Shown in pieces: positions 1 to 9,346 of a stretch of 64,000 nucleotides of DNA. Source of the DNA: Bacteroidales bacterium (GTDB taxonomy: Bacteria; Bacteroidota; Bacteroidia; Bacteroidales; UBA932); NCBI GenBank assembly GCA_017544005.1, contig JAFYEZ010000048.1, forward strand, positions 1 through 64,000, in the 5' to 3' direction. Position 1 is the stretch's first letter; each line of letters opens with the position of its first letter. Made by a program: the position numbers and the translations under genes. The notes beneath the pieces were generated by a model, which did no database searches, was not told the DNA's origin, and worked only from the letters and a program-made list of their open reading frames with translations.

Positions 1-829
1 GAAGAAGCGCCTCAGCCGCGATTCGAGCGAGGGCATGTCCTTCACCGAATTTACCTACCAGCTGCTCCAGGGCTACGATTTTCTCTGGCTCTACCAGCAC
101 CGCGACGTCCACCTGCAGTTGGGCGGCGCAGACCAGTGGGGCAACATCACCACCGGTGCGGAGCTCATCCGCCGCGTGCTCGGCAAGGAGGCCCACGCCC
201 TGACCTGCCCGCTGATCACCAAGGCCGACGGCGGTAAGTTCGGCAAGACCGAAAAGGGCAACATCTGGCTCGACGCCGAGCGCACCAGTCCCTACCAGTT
301 CTACCAGTTCTGGCTGAATGTCAGCGATGTGGATGCGGAGCGCTACATCAAGATCTTCACGATGCTCGACCGTGAAACCATCGAGGGCGCCATCGAAAAC
401 CACCGCACCTTCCCCGAGCGCCGCGAGCTCCAGAGGCTGCTCGCCCGCGAAGTGACCATCATGGTCCACGGGGAAGCGGAATACGAAAATGCCGTCAAGG
501 CCTCCCAGATGCTCTTCGGCAAGGCCACGGCCGACGACCTGCGCAGCCTCGACGAGAAGACCTTCCTCGCCGTGTTCGACGGCGTGCCGACCTTCGAAAT
601 CGACCGCGCAAAACTGCCGCTGAACATCCTCGAGGCGCTGGCCGTCGAGACGCAGGTCTTCCCCTCCAAGGGCGAAGCCCGCAAGATGATCCAGGGCAAC
701 GGCTTCTCCGTCAACAAGGAAAAGGTGACCGATCCCAACGGCAGCCTTACCGAGGCCGACATCATCGACGGCAAATACATCCTGGTCCAGAAGGGTAAGA
801 TAGACTATTACATCCTGATTGTCAAATAA
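1..829 (+). CDS. tyrS: Tyrosyl-tRNA synthetase, C-terminal part (5' end outside window)
   Basis: Charges tRNA-Tyr in the cytoplasm. The reading frame is open from base 2, so the gene enters from the left and its HIGH motif is not visible. What is seen is the second half of the class I catalytic core, including a tyrosine-binding stretch ([11 protein letters not shown]) and the KMSKS-type loop KFGKT at bases 236-250. A small S4-like RNA-binding domain occupies roughly the last 60 residues. The stop lies 2 bases before rbfA, so the two are probably cotranscribed. Identity is very secure. Confidence 0.96.
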   Translation, partial: KKRLSRDSSEGMSFTEFTYQLLQGYDFLWLYQHRDVHLQLGGADQWGNITTGAELIRRVLGKEAHALTCPLITKADGGKFGKTEKGNIWLDAERTSPYQFYQFWLNVSDVDAERYIKIFTMLDRETIEGAIENHRTFPERRELQRLLAREVTIMVHGEAEYENAVKASQMLFGKATADDLRSLDEKTFLAVFDGVPTFEIDRAKLPLNILEALAVETQVFPSKGEARKMIQGNGFSVNKEKVTDPNGSLTEADIIDGKYILVQKGKIDYYILIVK

Positions 830-831
830 CT

Positions 832-1179
832 ATGGAAGCGCAACAGTCCACCCGACAGCTCAAGGTCGCCCGCGAAATCCAGCGGGACCTAGCAGAAATC
901 ATCCGCAGCCGCGGCATGGCAGCCTACGACGGCGCCATGGTGACGGTCAGCGGGGTCAAGATCAGCTCCGACCTGGCCCAGGCCCGCGTCTATGTGAGCA
1001 TCTTCCCCTCCGCCAAGCAGCAGGAGGTGATGGTGAAGCTGGAGAATGAGAACCGCGCCCTGCGGGGTGAACTCGGCCGCCAGGTAGCCAAGCAGTTGCG
1101 CATCGTGCCCGAACTGGAATTCTTCCTCGACGATTCCCTGGATTACGTCGAACATATCGACGAGCTCCTCAAAAAGTGA
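832..1179 (+). CDS. rbfA: Ribosome-binding factor A
   Basis: A 115-aa protein of the RbfA family, a KH-like factor that binds the 30S subunit and helps 16S rRNA 5'-end maturation. The start TRQLKVAREIQRDLAEII and the segment KISSDLAQARVYVSIFPS are typical of the family, as is the length. The stop overlaps the start of the following permease by 4 bases (ATGA), which suggests translational coupling. It follows tyrS by 2 bases, so tyrS, rbfA and the permease form one transcription unit. Confidence 0.94.
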   Translation: MEAQQSTRQLKVAREIQRDLAEIIRSRGMAAYDGAMVTVSGVKISSDLAQARVYVSIFPSAKQQEVMVKLENENRALRGELGRQVAKQLRIVPELEFFLDDSLDYVEHIDELLKK

Positions 1180-2387
1180 TGAACCTGCCCGGATTCATAG
1201 CCCGGCGGTATCTCTTTGCCAAGAAGTCGCACAATGTGATCAACATCGTCTCCGGCATCTCGGCGGCGGGCATTGCCACGGGCTGTGCGGCGCTCATCAT
1301 CATCCTCAGCATCTACAACGGATTCGACCGGATTATCCGGACCCTCAGCGACAGTCACACGCCGGATTTGTTGATCCAGGCGGCGGACGGACGGCGCTTC
1401 GATCCGGCGGCGGAACCCCTCGTGGCGCTCCGCAGCGAGAAGGGGGTCCGCACCACCTGCGGCACGCTGGAAGAGAAGGTCTATCTGCGCTACGACGACC
1501 GGCAGTGCGTGGCGGTGGCCAAGGGCGTCGATGCGGATTACCAGGAGGTTACAGGCCTGCAGGATTACCTGACAGAGGGCACCTTCACGCTGGTGGACAG
1601 CACGGGTGCGCCCGGTGCGGTGATCGGCCGCACGCTGGCGCTCGAACTCGGCCTGCGCCCCGTTTTCCTCTCGCCGCTGGAGGTCTGGTTTCCTTCGCGC
1701 ACCGCGGAAGTATCGCTTTTCGATCCCTTTTCCGCGCTGCACTGTGAAACGCTGAACCCCACCGGCATCGTCTCGCTGGAACAAGGGTTCGACAAGAAAT
1801 ATGTCTTCCTGCCGCTGGCGGTCGTCCGCCGGTTGCTCGAAGAGCCGCAGGATGTCTCGGCGCTTGAGGTGTACTTCTCTCCGGAGGCCCTCACCCGCCG
1901 CGGGCTGGTCCCGGCCGCACAGCAGAAACGCATCGCTGCCGCCCTGGGCGACGCTTTCACCGTCAAGAACCGCCACCAGCAGAACGACACCGTCTACAAG
2001 CTGCTCTCCTACGAGAAGATAGCCATCTATGCCATCCTGCTCTTTATCGTGCTGATTATCTCCTGCAACATCTTCGGCTCGCTCTCGATGCTGGTCATCG
2101 AGAAGCAGGCAGACGTGAAGATTCTTGAATCGATGGGGGCCGACCGCAAGCTGACGCGCGGCATCTTTGTCCGCGAAGGATGGTACATCTCGCTGCTGGG
2201 CGTGGCCATCGGCACGGCCGTCGGCTTGCTGGTTTGCTTTCTGCAACAGCAGCTGGGCCTGGTCAAGATGCCCGGCAACTTCGTGGTAGAGGCCTACCCG
2301 GTGGTCGTCCGCCTGCAGGATGTCCTGATCACCGTCGCCTCGGTCTCCCTCATCGGCTACCTCGCCGCCCGCCTGGCGCGGGCGTAG
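1176..2387 (+). CDS. ABC transporter permease, LolC/LolE/FtsX-like
   Basis: A 403-aa inner-membrane permease. There is one N-terminal membrane segment (about residues 20-45), a large periplasmic domain, then three C-terminal membrane segments (about 280-300, 330-355 and 375-400), the MacB/FtsX layout. The N-terminal FIARRYLFAKKSHNVINIVSGIS and the motif VIEKQADVKILESMGA match the lipoprotein-releasing LolC/E group. It most likely extracts outer-membrane lipoproteins from the inner membrane, which fits a genome rich in lipoproteins. The partner ATPase (LolD) is not in the window. The start overlaps rbfA by 4 bases. Confidence 0.85.
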   Translation: MMNLPGFIARRYLFAKKSHNVINIVSGISAAGIATGCAALIIILSIYNGFDRIIRTLSDSHTPDLLIQAADGRRFDPAAEPLVALRSEKGVRTTCGTLEEKVYLRYDDRQCVAVAKGVDADYQEVTGLQDYLTEGTFTLVDSTGAPGAVIGRTLALELGLRPVFLSPLEVWFPSRTAEVSLFDPFSALHCETLNPTGIVSLEQGFDKKYVFLPLAVVRRLLEEPQDVSALEVYFSPEALTRRGLVPAAQQKRIAAALGDAFTVKNRHQQNDTVYKLLSYEKIAIYAILLFIVLIISCNIFGSLSMLVIEKQADVKILESMGADRKLTRGIFVREGWYISLLGVAIGTAVGLLVCFLQQQLGLVKMPGNFVVEAYPVVVRLQDVLITVASVSLIGYLAARLARA

Positions 2388-2416
2388 GACCGCGCGCGTA
2401 ATTGTTCAAAGTTTAC

Positions 2417-2424
2417 TATCTTTG
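2417..2424 (+). promoter_or_regulatory. Promoter -7 box of the suf operon
   Basis: TATCTTTG matches the Bacteroidetes -7 consensus TAnnTTTG and ends only 8 bases before the sufB ATG, so the transcript would have a leader of a few bases at most. No clear TTTG -33 element is seen at the usual distance. Confidence 0.6.
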
Positions 2425-2432
2425 CCGTCCCG

Positions 2433-3869
2433 ATGGCTGGAAAGAATCAAATCATTGAAGAGTTTACCCGCAGCGAGTACAAGCAGGGTTTCGAGACGGA
2501 TATCGCACAGGAATTCGTCCCGAAGGGCCTTAATGAGGAGATCATCCGGCTGATTTCCGCCAAGAAGCAGGAACCCGCCTGGCTGCTGGAGTTCCGCCTG
2601 GACGCCTTCCGCAAATGGCAAAAGATGACGCTCCCCACCTGGGGGCACCTGACCATTCCGCCGATTGATTTCCAGGATATTATCTACTATGCGGCGCCCA
2701 AAAAGCCCAAGACGGCGGACGAGATAGACCCGGAACTGGAGAAGACCTTCGACAAGCTCGGCATTCCGCTGAACGAACGCGCCGCCCTGAGCGGTATGGC
2801 GGTGGATGCGGTCTTCGACAGCGTCTCGGTCAAGACCACCTTCAAGGAGACCCTCTCCGAAAAGGGAATTATCTTCTGCTCCTTCTCCGAGGCGGTCCGC
2901 GACTACCCCGACCTGGTGCGCAAATACCTGGCCAGCGTGGTCCCCTCGGGCGACAATTTCTATGCGGCGCTCAACGCGGCGGTCTTCAGCGACGGCTCCT
3001 TCTGCTATATCCCGAAGGGGGTGCGCTGCCCGATGGAACTCTCCAGCTATTTCCGCATCAACGCCCGCGGCACGGGCCAGTTCGAACGCACGCTCATCGT
3101 GGCTGACGAGGGCTCCTACGTGAGCTATCTCGAGGGCTGCACCGCGCCGATGCGCGACGAATCGCAGCTGCATGCGGCTGTGGTGGAGATCGTTGTGGAG
3201 AAGGATGCCGAGGTGAAGTACTCCACCGTGCAGAACTGGTATCCCGGCGACGAGCAGGGGCGGGGCGGTATCTACAACTTCGTCACCAAGCGCGGCATCT
3301 GCAAGGGTGACGGCAGCCGGCTCTTCTGGACCCAGGTCGAGACGGGCAGCGCCATCACCTGGAAATACCCGAGCACCATCCTCAAAGGCGACAATACCGT
3401 CTCGGAATTCTATTCCGTGGCAGTCACCAACCATTTCCAGCAGGCCGACACGGGCACCAAGATGATCCATATCGGCCGCAACACGCGCAGCCGCATCATC
3501 AGCAAGGGCATCTCGGCGGGCCGCAGCCAGAACAGCTACCGCGGCCTGGTCCGCGTGCTGCCCGGGGCGGAGAATGCGCGCAACTATTCGCAGTGCGACT
3601 CGCTGCTGCTGGGGGACAAATGCGGTGCGCACACCTTCCCGGTGATCCGCAGCGACAACCCCACCGCCGTGCTGGAGCACGAGGCCACCACCTCCAAGAT
3701 CAACGAGGACCAGCTCTTCTACTGCCGCCAGCGGGGCATTACGGAGGAGGATGCGGTGGGCCTGATCATCAACGGCTATGCCAAGGAGGTCCTGAACAAG
3801 CTCCCGATGGAGTTTGCCGTCGAGGCCCAGCGGCTGCTCAAAGTTTCACTCGAAGGCAGCGTCGGATAG
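2433..3869 (+). CDS. sufB: Fe-S cluster assembly scaffold SufB
   Basis: A 478-aa SufB, the core subunit of the SufBCD scaffold that assembles Fe-S clusters in the cytoplasm. Family landmarks include [40 protein letters not shown] and [19 protein letters not shown]. Near the C-terminus, [19 protein letters not shown] is the end of the beta-helix core shared with SufD. Length is normal for SufB. It is the first gene behind the promoter at 2417-2424, and 3 bases separate it from the pnuC-like gene. Confidence 0.97.
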   Translation: MAGKNQIIEEFTRSEYKQGFETDIAQEFVPKGLNEEIIRLISAKKQEPAWLLEFRLDAFRKWQKMTLPTWGHLTIPPIDFQDIIYYAAPKKPKTADEIDPELEKTFDKLGIPLNERAALSGMAVDAVFDSVSVKTTFKETLSEKGIIFCSFSEAVRDYPDLVRKYLASVVPSGDNFYAALNAAVFSDGSFCYIPKGVRCPMELSSYFRINARGTGQFERTLIVADEGSYVSYLEGCTAPMRDESQLHAAVVEIVVEKDAEVKYSTVQNWYPGDEQGRGGIYNFVTKRGICKGDGSRLFWTQVETGSAITWKYPSTILKGDNTVSEFYSVAVTNHFQQADTGTKMIHIGRNTRSRIISKGISAGRSQNSYRGLVRVLPGAENARNYSQCDSLLLGDKCGAHTFPVIRSDNPTAVLEHEATTSKINEDQLFYCRQRGITEEDAVGLIINGYAKEVLNKLPMEFAVEAQRLLKVSLEGSVG

Positions 3870-3872
3870 GCC

Positions 3873-4514
3873 ATGTTCAGCACAGATTTCATTCTCTTCA
3901 CGCTGGGCGGAATCGGCGTCAGCCTCATCGAGTTGCTCTCGGTGGCGGTGGGCCTGACCTGCGTCTTTCTGGCCGGCCGCGCCCGGGTGGCGAACTTCTG
4001 GTTCGGGTATGTCTATAACATCTTGCTGTTCTTGATGTTCGCGCAGAAGCACCTCTATTTCAGCATGGCCCTGCAGCCGGTTTCACTGATCATCAATTTC
4101 TTTGGCCACTGGCGCTGGACCCATCCGCGCGAAGGGGAGGCCGGCCGCCGCGGCGAACTGAAAATCACGCACCTGGAAAAGCCGCTCCGCCTGCGCTACC
4201 TGCTGCTCGTGGCGTTGATGGCGCTGCTGCTCGGTTGGTCGCTCCAGCAGGCCGGCATCCGCTGGCCCGAGGCCTTCCCGCCCGCGGAACACCCGTATAT
4301 CGACGCGCTGGTTACGATGACCATCCTGCTGGCGCAATACCTTTCGGCGCGCAAGAAACTGGAGTGCTGGTATGCCTGGATGGTGGCCAATCTCACCAAT
4401 ATCGTTTTGTATATTCTCGCCGGACTGGTCTTCATGCCGATCGTGGCCGCCTGCTATCTGGGACTGGCCTTCTTCGGCTTCGCGTCGTGGCGTAAAACAA
4501 TGAAGGAACAATAG
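3873..4514 (+). CDS. pnuC: Nicotinamide riboside transporter PnuC-like
   Basis: A 213-aa polytopic membrane protein with about seven hydrophobic segments. The segment RKKLECWYAWMVANLTNIVL carries the W/N pattern of PnuC transporters, which take up nicotinamide riboside for NAD synthesis. It is unusual that it sits inside the suf operon, 3 bases after sufB and 2 bases before sufC. Another vitamin substrate of the PnuC superfamily (thiamine or riboflavin) cannot be excluded. A second PnuC-like gene lies at 9960-10793. Confidence 0.82.
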   Translation: MFSTDFILFTLGGIGVSLIELLSVAVGLTCVFLAGRARVANFWFGYVYNILLFLMFAQKHLYFSMALQPVSLIINFFGHWRWTHPREGEAGRRGELKITHLEKPLRLRYLLLVALMALLLGWSLQQAGIRWPEAFPPAEHPYIDALVTMTILLAQYLSARKKLECWYAWMVANLTNIVLYILAGLVFMPIVAACYLGLAFFGFASWRKTMKEQ

Positions 4515-4516
4515 TT

Positions 4517-5260
<744 letters not shown>

Positions 5261-5272
5261 GAGGCTGTCACC

Positions 5273-6010
5273 GTGTTGGATATCCGTAACTATACGTTTA
5301 AAAACGGCTCTGCGGAGCAGGTGTTGCTGGGGTTTGACGGCGAGCCCGTGACGGGCCGTTTCGCGCTCTCTCTCGGCGAGGATGCCGCCCTGACCCTGTA
5401 TCTCCTGCAGGATGAGGCCCCCGATGTTGTCCAGGAGGCGGAATTCGACTTCACCCTCTCGCGCGGTGCCTCGCTGCGGATGGTGCTTGTCGCCCTGGGT
5501 GGCGCGCAGATCTCCAACCGGCTGCGGATAGCGATGCAGGGCCCGCGCGCGGAATGCCGGCTGGGCGGCCTCTACCTGCCCGGCGGCGACCAGCAGATGG
5601 ACTTTGACGTGCGCCTTTCGCACGACGTCCCTGAGTGTTACAGTTCCCAGCTCTTCAAGGGGATTCTCCGCGACCGCGCCCGCAGTCGCTTCGACGGCCT
5701 GATCTATGTGGCGCCCGACGCCCAGCGGACCGAGGCCTACCAGGCCAACCACAACCTGCTGCTCTCCACCGAGGCCCGCGCCGAGGCCAAGCCCCAGCTG
5801 GAAATCTATGCCGATGACGTGAAATGCAGCCACGGCGCCACCGTCGGCCGCCTCAACGAGGAGGAACTCTTCTACATGCGCTCCCGCGGCATCACGGAAC
5901 TCGAGGCCGCCCGCCTGCAGCAGATGGCCTTCGTCGGTGAGGTCCTGGAAATGGTCTCCGACCCCGCCCTCCGCGAGCGCCTCACCGCCCGCGTCCTCGG
6001 GCGCCTCTAG
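5273..6010 (+). CDS. sufD: Fe-S assembly protein SufD, short form
   Basis: A 245-aa protein that starts with GTG. The C-terminal half is clearly SufB/SufD family: FDGLIYVAPDAQRTEAYQAN, DDVKCSHGATVGRLNEEELF and YMRSRGITELEAARLQQMAF, where the HGATVG histidine is conserved in SufD. Usual SufD proteins are over 400 aa, so this one has lost most of the N-terminal helical domain and keeps mainly the beta-helix core. No frameshift or upstream remnant is visible, because the preceding 12 bases follow the sufC stop. The SufS desulfurase gene is not in the window. Confidence 0.88.
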   Translation: MLDIRNYTFKNGSAEQVLLGFDGEPVTGRFALSLGEDAALTLYLLQDEAPDVVQEAEFDFTLSRGASLRMVLVALGGAQISNRLRIAMQGPRAECRLGGLYLPGGDQQMDFDVRLSHDVPECYSSQLFKGILRDRARSRFDGLIYVAPDAQRTEAYQANHNLLLSTEARAEAKPQLEIYADDVKCSHGATVGRLNEEELFYMRSRGITELEAARLQQMAFVGEVLEMVSDPALRERLTARVLGRL

Positions 6011-6042
6011 TCCTCCTGTGATTTCACCGGCGAGCCAAGTTC

Positions 6043-6120
6043 TTTTCGCCAAAGTCGCGCACGCGGATAGGCCTTGCAGGACCATGAAACGAAGGTCATC
6101 ATGCGCGACTTTGGCGAAAA
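6043..6120. repeat. Short member of the CGCCAAA palindrome family
   Basis: Perfect 19-bp inverted arms (6043-6061 and 6102-6120) with core CGCCAAAGTCGCGCA enclose a 40-bp loop. The arms share CGCCAAAGT with the 145-bp elements at 32258, 32688, 34286 and 50022. The right arm contains TTTG (6110-6113), which serves as a -33 box for the promoter next to it. Confidence 0.8.
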
Positions 6121-6141
6121 ACAAAATAAATTGTACCTTTG
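6110..6141 (+). promoter_or_regulatory. Promoter built on the palindrome arm
   Basis: TTTG (6110-6113), 20-base spacer, TACCTTTG (6134-6141): a near-ideal Bacteroidetes promoter. It would drive the leader at 6160, the peptide gene at 6339 and the lipoprotein at 6487. Confidence 0.65.
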
Positions 6142-6159
6142 AGGACTTAACCGCTGACC

Positions 6160-6225
6160 ATGACCCGTCGCTTTTCGTTGAATCTTTTTGAACGAGTTGC
6201 GCTTCCCAAAATGGGGGGGGGGTGA
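6160..6225 (+). CDS. Putative 21-aa leader peptide ending in a G10 tract
   Basis: An ATG about 12-15 bases after the predicted transcription start opens a 21-codon frame that ends in a run of ten G (6213-6222) followed directly by TGA. The peptide begins MTRRFSLNLFERVALPK. There is no homology evidence. Its position between a good promoter and the hairpin at 6263-6294 suggests a leader or attenuator role. With one extra G, the frame would run on through the hairpin and stop at 6300-6302. It could equally be chance. Confidence 0.3.
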   Translation: MTRRFSLNLFERVALPKMGGG

Positions 6226-6262
6226 ATAATAGTCTATTAATCAGGATTTTACATTATGCCAT

Positions 6263-6294
6263 GCGCAGATTCTTTCCGGGAGTCTGCGCTTTTT
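6263..6294 (+). terminator. Intrinsic terminator or attenuator in the leader of the 6339/6487 genes
   Basis: A 7-bp stem GCGCAGA/TCTGCGC (6263-6269 and 6283-6289) is followed by five T. It lies between the promoter at 6110-6141 and the first peptide gene. It is therefore either the end of an upstream transcript or an attenuator. No second promoter is evident between it and base 6339. Confidence 0.6.
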
Positions 6295-6338
6295 CCGCAT
6301 AGATGTCTTCGGAAACAACAGTTAGCAATCATAACCCT

Positions 6339-6479
6339 ATGAGTCAAAAACAAACGGAGTACACGGCTCCAAAAGCAAAAATGCTCGAGATGCACGTTCA
6401 GTACGGCATCCTTTCCGCCAGCCTGCTCGATGAAGGCGGCTATTCCTCGAACGAAATTTATGACCTTGATGAAATCTAG
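6339..6479 (+). CDS. Small peptide of the YxAPExE family, 46 aa
   Basis: A 46-codon frame ending 7 bases before the lipoprotein start at 6487. It begins MSQKQTEYTAPKAKMLEM and continues to LSASLL and an acidic C-terminus. The pattern of an aromatic-x-A-P near residue 8, an alternating hydrophobic/acidic strand, then (L/C)xAS and an acidic tail is shared with the peptides at 21976, 25370 and 28810. This copy lacks their cysteine and DPFTG motif. No signal peptide or membrane segment is present. Function is unknown; short proteins of this look are common beside surface-protein genes in Bacteroidetes. Confidence 0.7.
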   Translation: MSQKQTEYTAPKAKMLEMHVQYGILSASLLDEGGYSSNEIYDLDEI

Positions 6480-6486
6480 CCGCGCC

Positions 6487-8817
6487 ATGAAAAAGCCTCT
6501 CCTTTTGATTGCAGCCGCAGCGCTGCTGGGCTTCACCGCCTGCCAGTCGGATATCCTTCCGACCCCCGAAGAAAACGGTATCATCAGATTCACCGCCACC
6601 CTCGGCGATGCCACCAACCCTTCCCGCGCCATCATCGACGGCGACACCCCGAAGTGGGAAGCGAACGACCAGATCCGCATTTACTGCTTCAGCGATACCG
6701 GCAACGTTAACCGGGTAGCGACCAGAAACTATACCGCCGTTTCCCAGAAACTTGCATCCGGCGGTTCTTCCATGGCCACGTTTGAACTCAATGTCGGAGC
6801 AGAATACCAGCATTGGGTGGAAGAGGCAATGTTCGTCATTGCGAATTTTGCCGGCTCTTTCAGTTCTTCCAATATTGCCGCTGATAGGAAGACCATCTCT
6901 ACCGACAGTGACCGGGCTCACATTATTTACTATACGCCGGGCTTCAATGGATCCGTGTGGGGGAATCAGGACAACAGCAACGTCCAGGTCCGCGTCGCCT
7001 ATTCCTACGACAGGAACCTCGCTTTCCAGAACGTGTTCCATCTTCTCCGGTTCACCCCGAGTCTGAGCAGCGGCGCAACCAAGGCCATCATTACCAGAAA
7101 TACGGACGGCCAGCCGATTGCACGCTATCAGGCCGACGTCATTTTCGATTCTGCTGACGGCAGCATCTTGACTGTCCGGCCCGGGGGCGGCAACGTCGAT
7201 ACCCTCCGCCGTGCGCTGGTGGACGGCGTAAACTACTTTGCGCTCGACCCGGGTATGACACTCACCGGCGGTTTCAAGATCGAACTGCTGAATGACCTCG
7301 ACGAAACCCTCCAGACCTTCACCTACACCGGCGACTTCACGACCGTCCGCAACAAGATTACGACCATCGCCAACTTCGACGACCGCGTCGTGGAGAGTAC
7401 AACCGCCGTCCTCAAGGACGGTTCCATCTTCTGCGCAGCCCTGAAGCAGATAGCAGACGGAGGTAGCCCTTCCTACTCCGCATCCAACACGAGCATCACT
7501 TCTGTTGTGATTGATACTCGCAGTGCTGTTTCCTCGGGAACGGTCGTCAGTGCCGACGGATCGGTCCCCGTCTATGCAAACTTCGATGCCGGCGTCATGA
7601 CACTTTCTACGGCAGCAAACAAGATTTACTTCCCCGCAAACGCCCGATACGCTTTCTATGACATGAAAGGTCTGACAGCCATAACGAATGCCAACAAGCT
7701 CGTCATGGACAACATTACAACATCAGCATACATGTTCTGGCGCTGCGAGTCGCTCGGATCCTTCGGAAATGTGAATTTACCTTTGGCTACCAACACTTCA
7801 AATATGTTTGAGCGTTGTTCGACGATTACCGCTATCGGTAATGTGAATATTCCGGCGGCGACGGTCACCAGCGGTATGTTCAAAGATTGCCGGGAGCTTA
7901 CTTCTCTCGGGGCCGTTCAGATGGATGCGGCACAGGATGCAAGCTTCATGTTCCAATATTGTATTGCCATCCCGTCCCTGACCCTCCGCGGCACCGACAA
8001 CAATACACTCACCGATCCCCGCTATATGTTTGCAAGCTGTCGGGAACTGACCGGTTTCACGGACTTTGCGCCTGTTTCTGCTTCGATTACTAACACAGCC
8101 AGCATGTTCTCCTATTGCGATAAGCTGGAGAATGTGGATATTTCTGGTTTGGCCGGAGACCTGACAGATGTTGCGAGTATGTTTTATAACTGTAATGTTC
8201 TCAGCAGTATTTCGTTTAACAGCGGCTTCAATACCGAGGCCGTCACCGATTTTACCAATATGTTCTCGGGGTGCAGCGCCATCACCAGCTTGGATCTTTC
8301 GAGCTTCAATACCAGCGCTGCCACTTCGATGATGGGCATGTTTGCCGGTTGCCGCAATATGACGACCATCGGTGCGACTACCCGTTTTATAACGACAGCG
8401 TCTCTGACCAATACTTCTTCGATGTTTGCCAGTTGCCTGAAGCTCGCATCCGTGGATTTGACTGGCCTGGCCGGACATCCTACCAGCCTCCAGAGTATGT
8501 TCTCGAGCTGCCAGTCGCTCACCACGATTCACCTCTCCAATGATTTCAATACGGAGGCTGTTTCGAGTTATTATTCCGTCTTTGATTACTGCACCTCGCT
8601 GAATCAGTTGTACATCAAGGGTTTCCATCTAACTAAGGCCAAACTGACTAACCCTTCTTCCAATCTGATGAACGCCCTGCGCAACGTTCCTTCCAGCTGT
8701 ACGATCCATTACACGACGCACAACGCCAGCACGGAATACGACGTCCGCAACTATCTGCCTTATTCCACCACCAGCGGTACGGGTACCGGCGGTTTCAATT
8801 GGACCACGGCCAACTAA
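6487..8817 (+). CDS. BspA-like (DUF285 repeat) lipoprotein with fimbrillin-like N-terminus
   Basis: A 776-aa surface lipoprotein. The start is placed at the ATG giving MKKPLLLIAAAALLGFTAC, an SPII signal with Cys19; 19 upstream in-frame codons overlap the preceding peptide gene and lack signal character. Residues of about 25-300 look fimbrillin-like (threonine/glycine-rich, DGDTPKWEANDQIRIYCF). Residues of about 400-720 are a run of roughly 24-residue repeats of the type MFxxCxxL...FNTxxxTxMxxMF, the BspA/DUF285 leucine-rich-like repeat. Such proteins are usually displayed on the outer membrane and bind host or matrix ligands. It follows a 46-aa peptide gene by 7 bases. Confidence 0.85.
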   Translation: MKKPLLLIAAAALLGFTACQSDILPTPEENGIIRFTATLGDATNPSRAIIDGDTPKWEANDQIRIYCFSDTGNVNRVATRNYTAVSQKLASGGSSMATFELNVGAEYQHWVEEAMFVIANFAGSFSSSNIAADRKTISTDSDRAHIIYYTPGFNGSVWGNQDNSNVQVRVAYSYDRNLAFQNVFHLLRFTPSLSSGATKAIITRNTDGQPIARYQADVIFDSADGSILTVRPGGGNVDTLRRALVDGVNYFALDPGMTLTGGFKIELLNDLDETLQTFTYTGDFTTVRNKITTIANFDDRVVESTTAVLKDGSIFCAALKQIADGGSPSYSASNTSITSVVIDTRSAVSSGTVVSADGSVPVYANFDAGVMTLSTAANKIYFPANARYAFYDMKGLTAITNANKLVMDNITTSAYMFWRCESLGSFGNVNLPLATNTSNMFERCSTITAIGNVNIPAATVTSGMFKDCRELTSLGAVQMDAAQDASFMFQYCIAIPSLTLRGTDNNTLTDPRYMFASCRELTGFTDFAPVSASITNTASMFSYCDKLENVDISGLAGDLTDVASMFYNCNVLSSISFNSGFNTEAVTDFTNMFSGCSAITSLDLSSFNTSAATSMMGMFAGCRNMTTIGATTRFITTASLTNTSSMFASCLKLASVDLTGLAGHPTSLQSMFSSCQSLTTIHLSNDFNTEAVSSYYSVFDYCTSLNQLYIKGFHLTKAKLTNPSSNLMNALRNVPSSCTIHYTTHNASTEYDVRNYLPYSTTSGTGTGGFNWTTAN

Positions 8818-8818
8818 A

Positions 8819-8931
8819 GCCTTGGCGGCTAACCGTCTCACACTGAGACAAATGATGAAAGCACTGGTACCCGAATTGGGCACCAGTGCTTTTCGTTTCT
8901 AACTATCCCTCAGCGAGTTAGCTGCCAAGGC
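8819..8931. repeat. 113-bp inverted-repeat element A with internal terminator
   Basis: Outer arms GCCTTGGCGGCTAAC (8819-8833) and GTTAGCTGCCAAGGC (8917-8931) pair with one mismatch. Inside are a small hairpin (GTCTCA/TGAGAC, 8835-8849) and a strong terminator. It lies exactly between the convergent lipoprotein and hicB genes. A sister element with the same left arm lies at 14767-14878, and a related one at 9838-9944. Confidence 0.75.
8860..8893. terminator. Bidirectional terminator inside element A
   Basis: Perfect 9-bp stem AGCACTGGT/ACCAGTGCT (8860-8868 and 8882-8890), followed by T on the plus strand and preceded by A on the other side. It serves both the lipoprotein gene and hicB. Confidence 0.8.
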
Positions 8932-8934
8932 CCG

Positions 8935-9339
8935 TCAGAGGTTGATTGCAAGGAGTTCGCGGCCGAGACGGTGAAGGCCGTTCTCAATCTTTTGAATCTG
9001 GGCACGGCGGGGCGTGGAGCACCCGTTGGCGTAATGCCAGAGCTGTTTTTGGTTGATGCCTGTGAGCCGTTCCAGTCCAGCCTTGGAGAAGATGCCGCTG
9101 TAGATGGAAAGCAGGCTCTTGACATCCATCGAAAACGCTACTCGGTAGTCGCCTAGCAGTTCCCCGGGAACGCCACAGTTCAGGCGTTTGCAGGTCTCGA
9201 CAAAATCCGTAATCGCACCGAGCAAATTGATTTCAATTTCGCTGACGGACGATCCCGTCGCGACAATCCCGTCAACCTCATTGAGATACGCCGAGTATCC
9301 GCCTTCCAGGCTTTCGATTGTTGCATGAAGAGTATGCAT
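8935..9339 (-). CDS. hicB: HicB-family antitoxin
   Basis: A 134-aa antitoxin. Residues of about 1-50 form the HicB partial RNase H-like fold (ESLEGGYSAYLNEVDGIVAT). Residues of about 80-130 form a DNA-binding helix-turn-helix (LTGINQKQLWHYANGCSTP) that would repress its own promoter. The partner hicA lies 7 bases upstream on the same strand, in the order hicA-hicB. It neutralises HicA by direct binding. The element A terminator follows the stop. Confidence 0.9.
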   Translation of the reverse strand: MHTLHATIESLEGGYSAYLNEVDGIVATGSSVSEIEINLLGAITDFVETCKRLNCGVPGELLGDYRVAFSMDVKSLLSIYSGIFSKAGLERLTGINQKQLWHYANGCSTPRRAQIQKIENGLHRLGRELLAINL

Positions 9340-9346
9340 GGTATTA

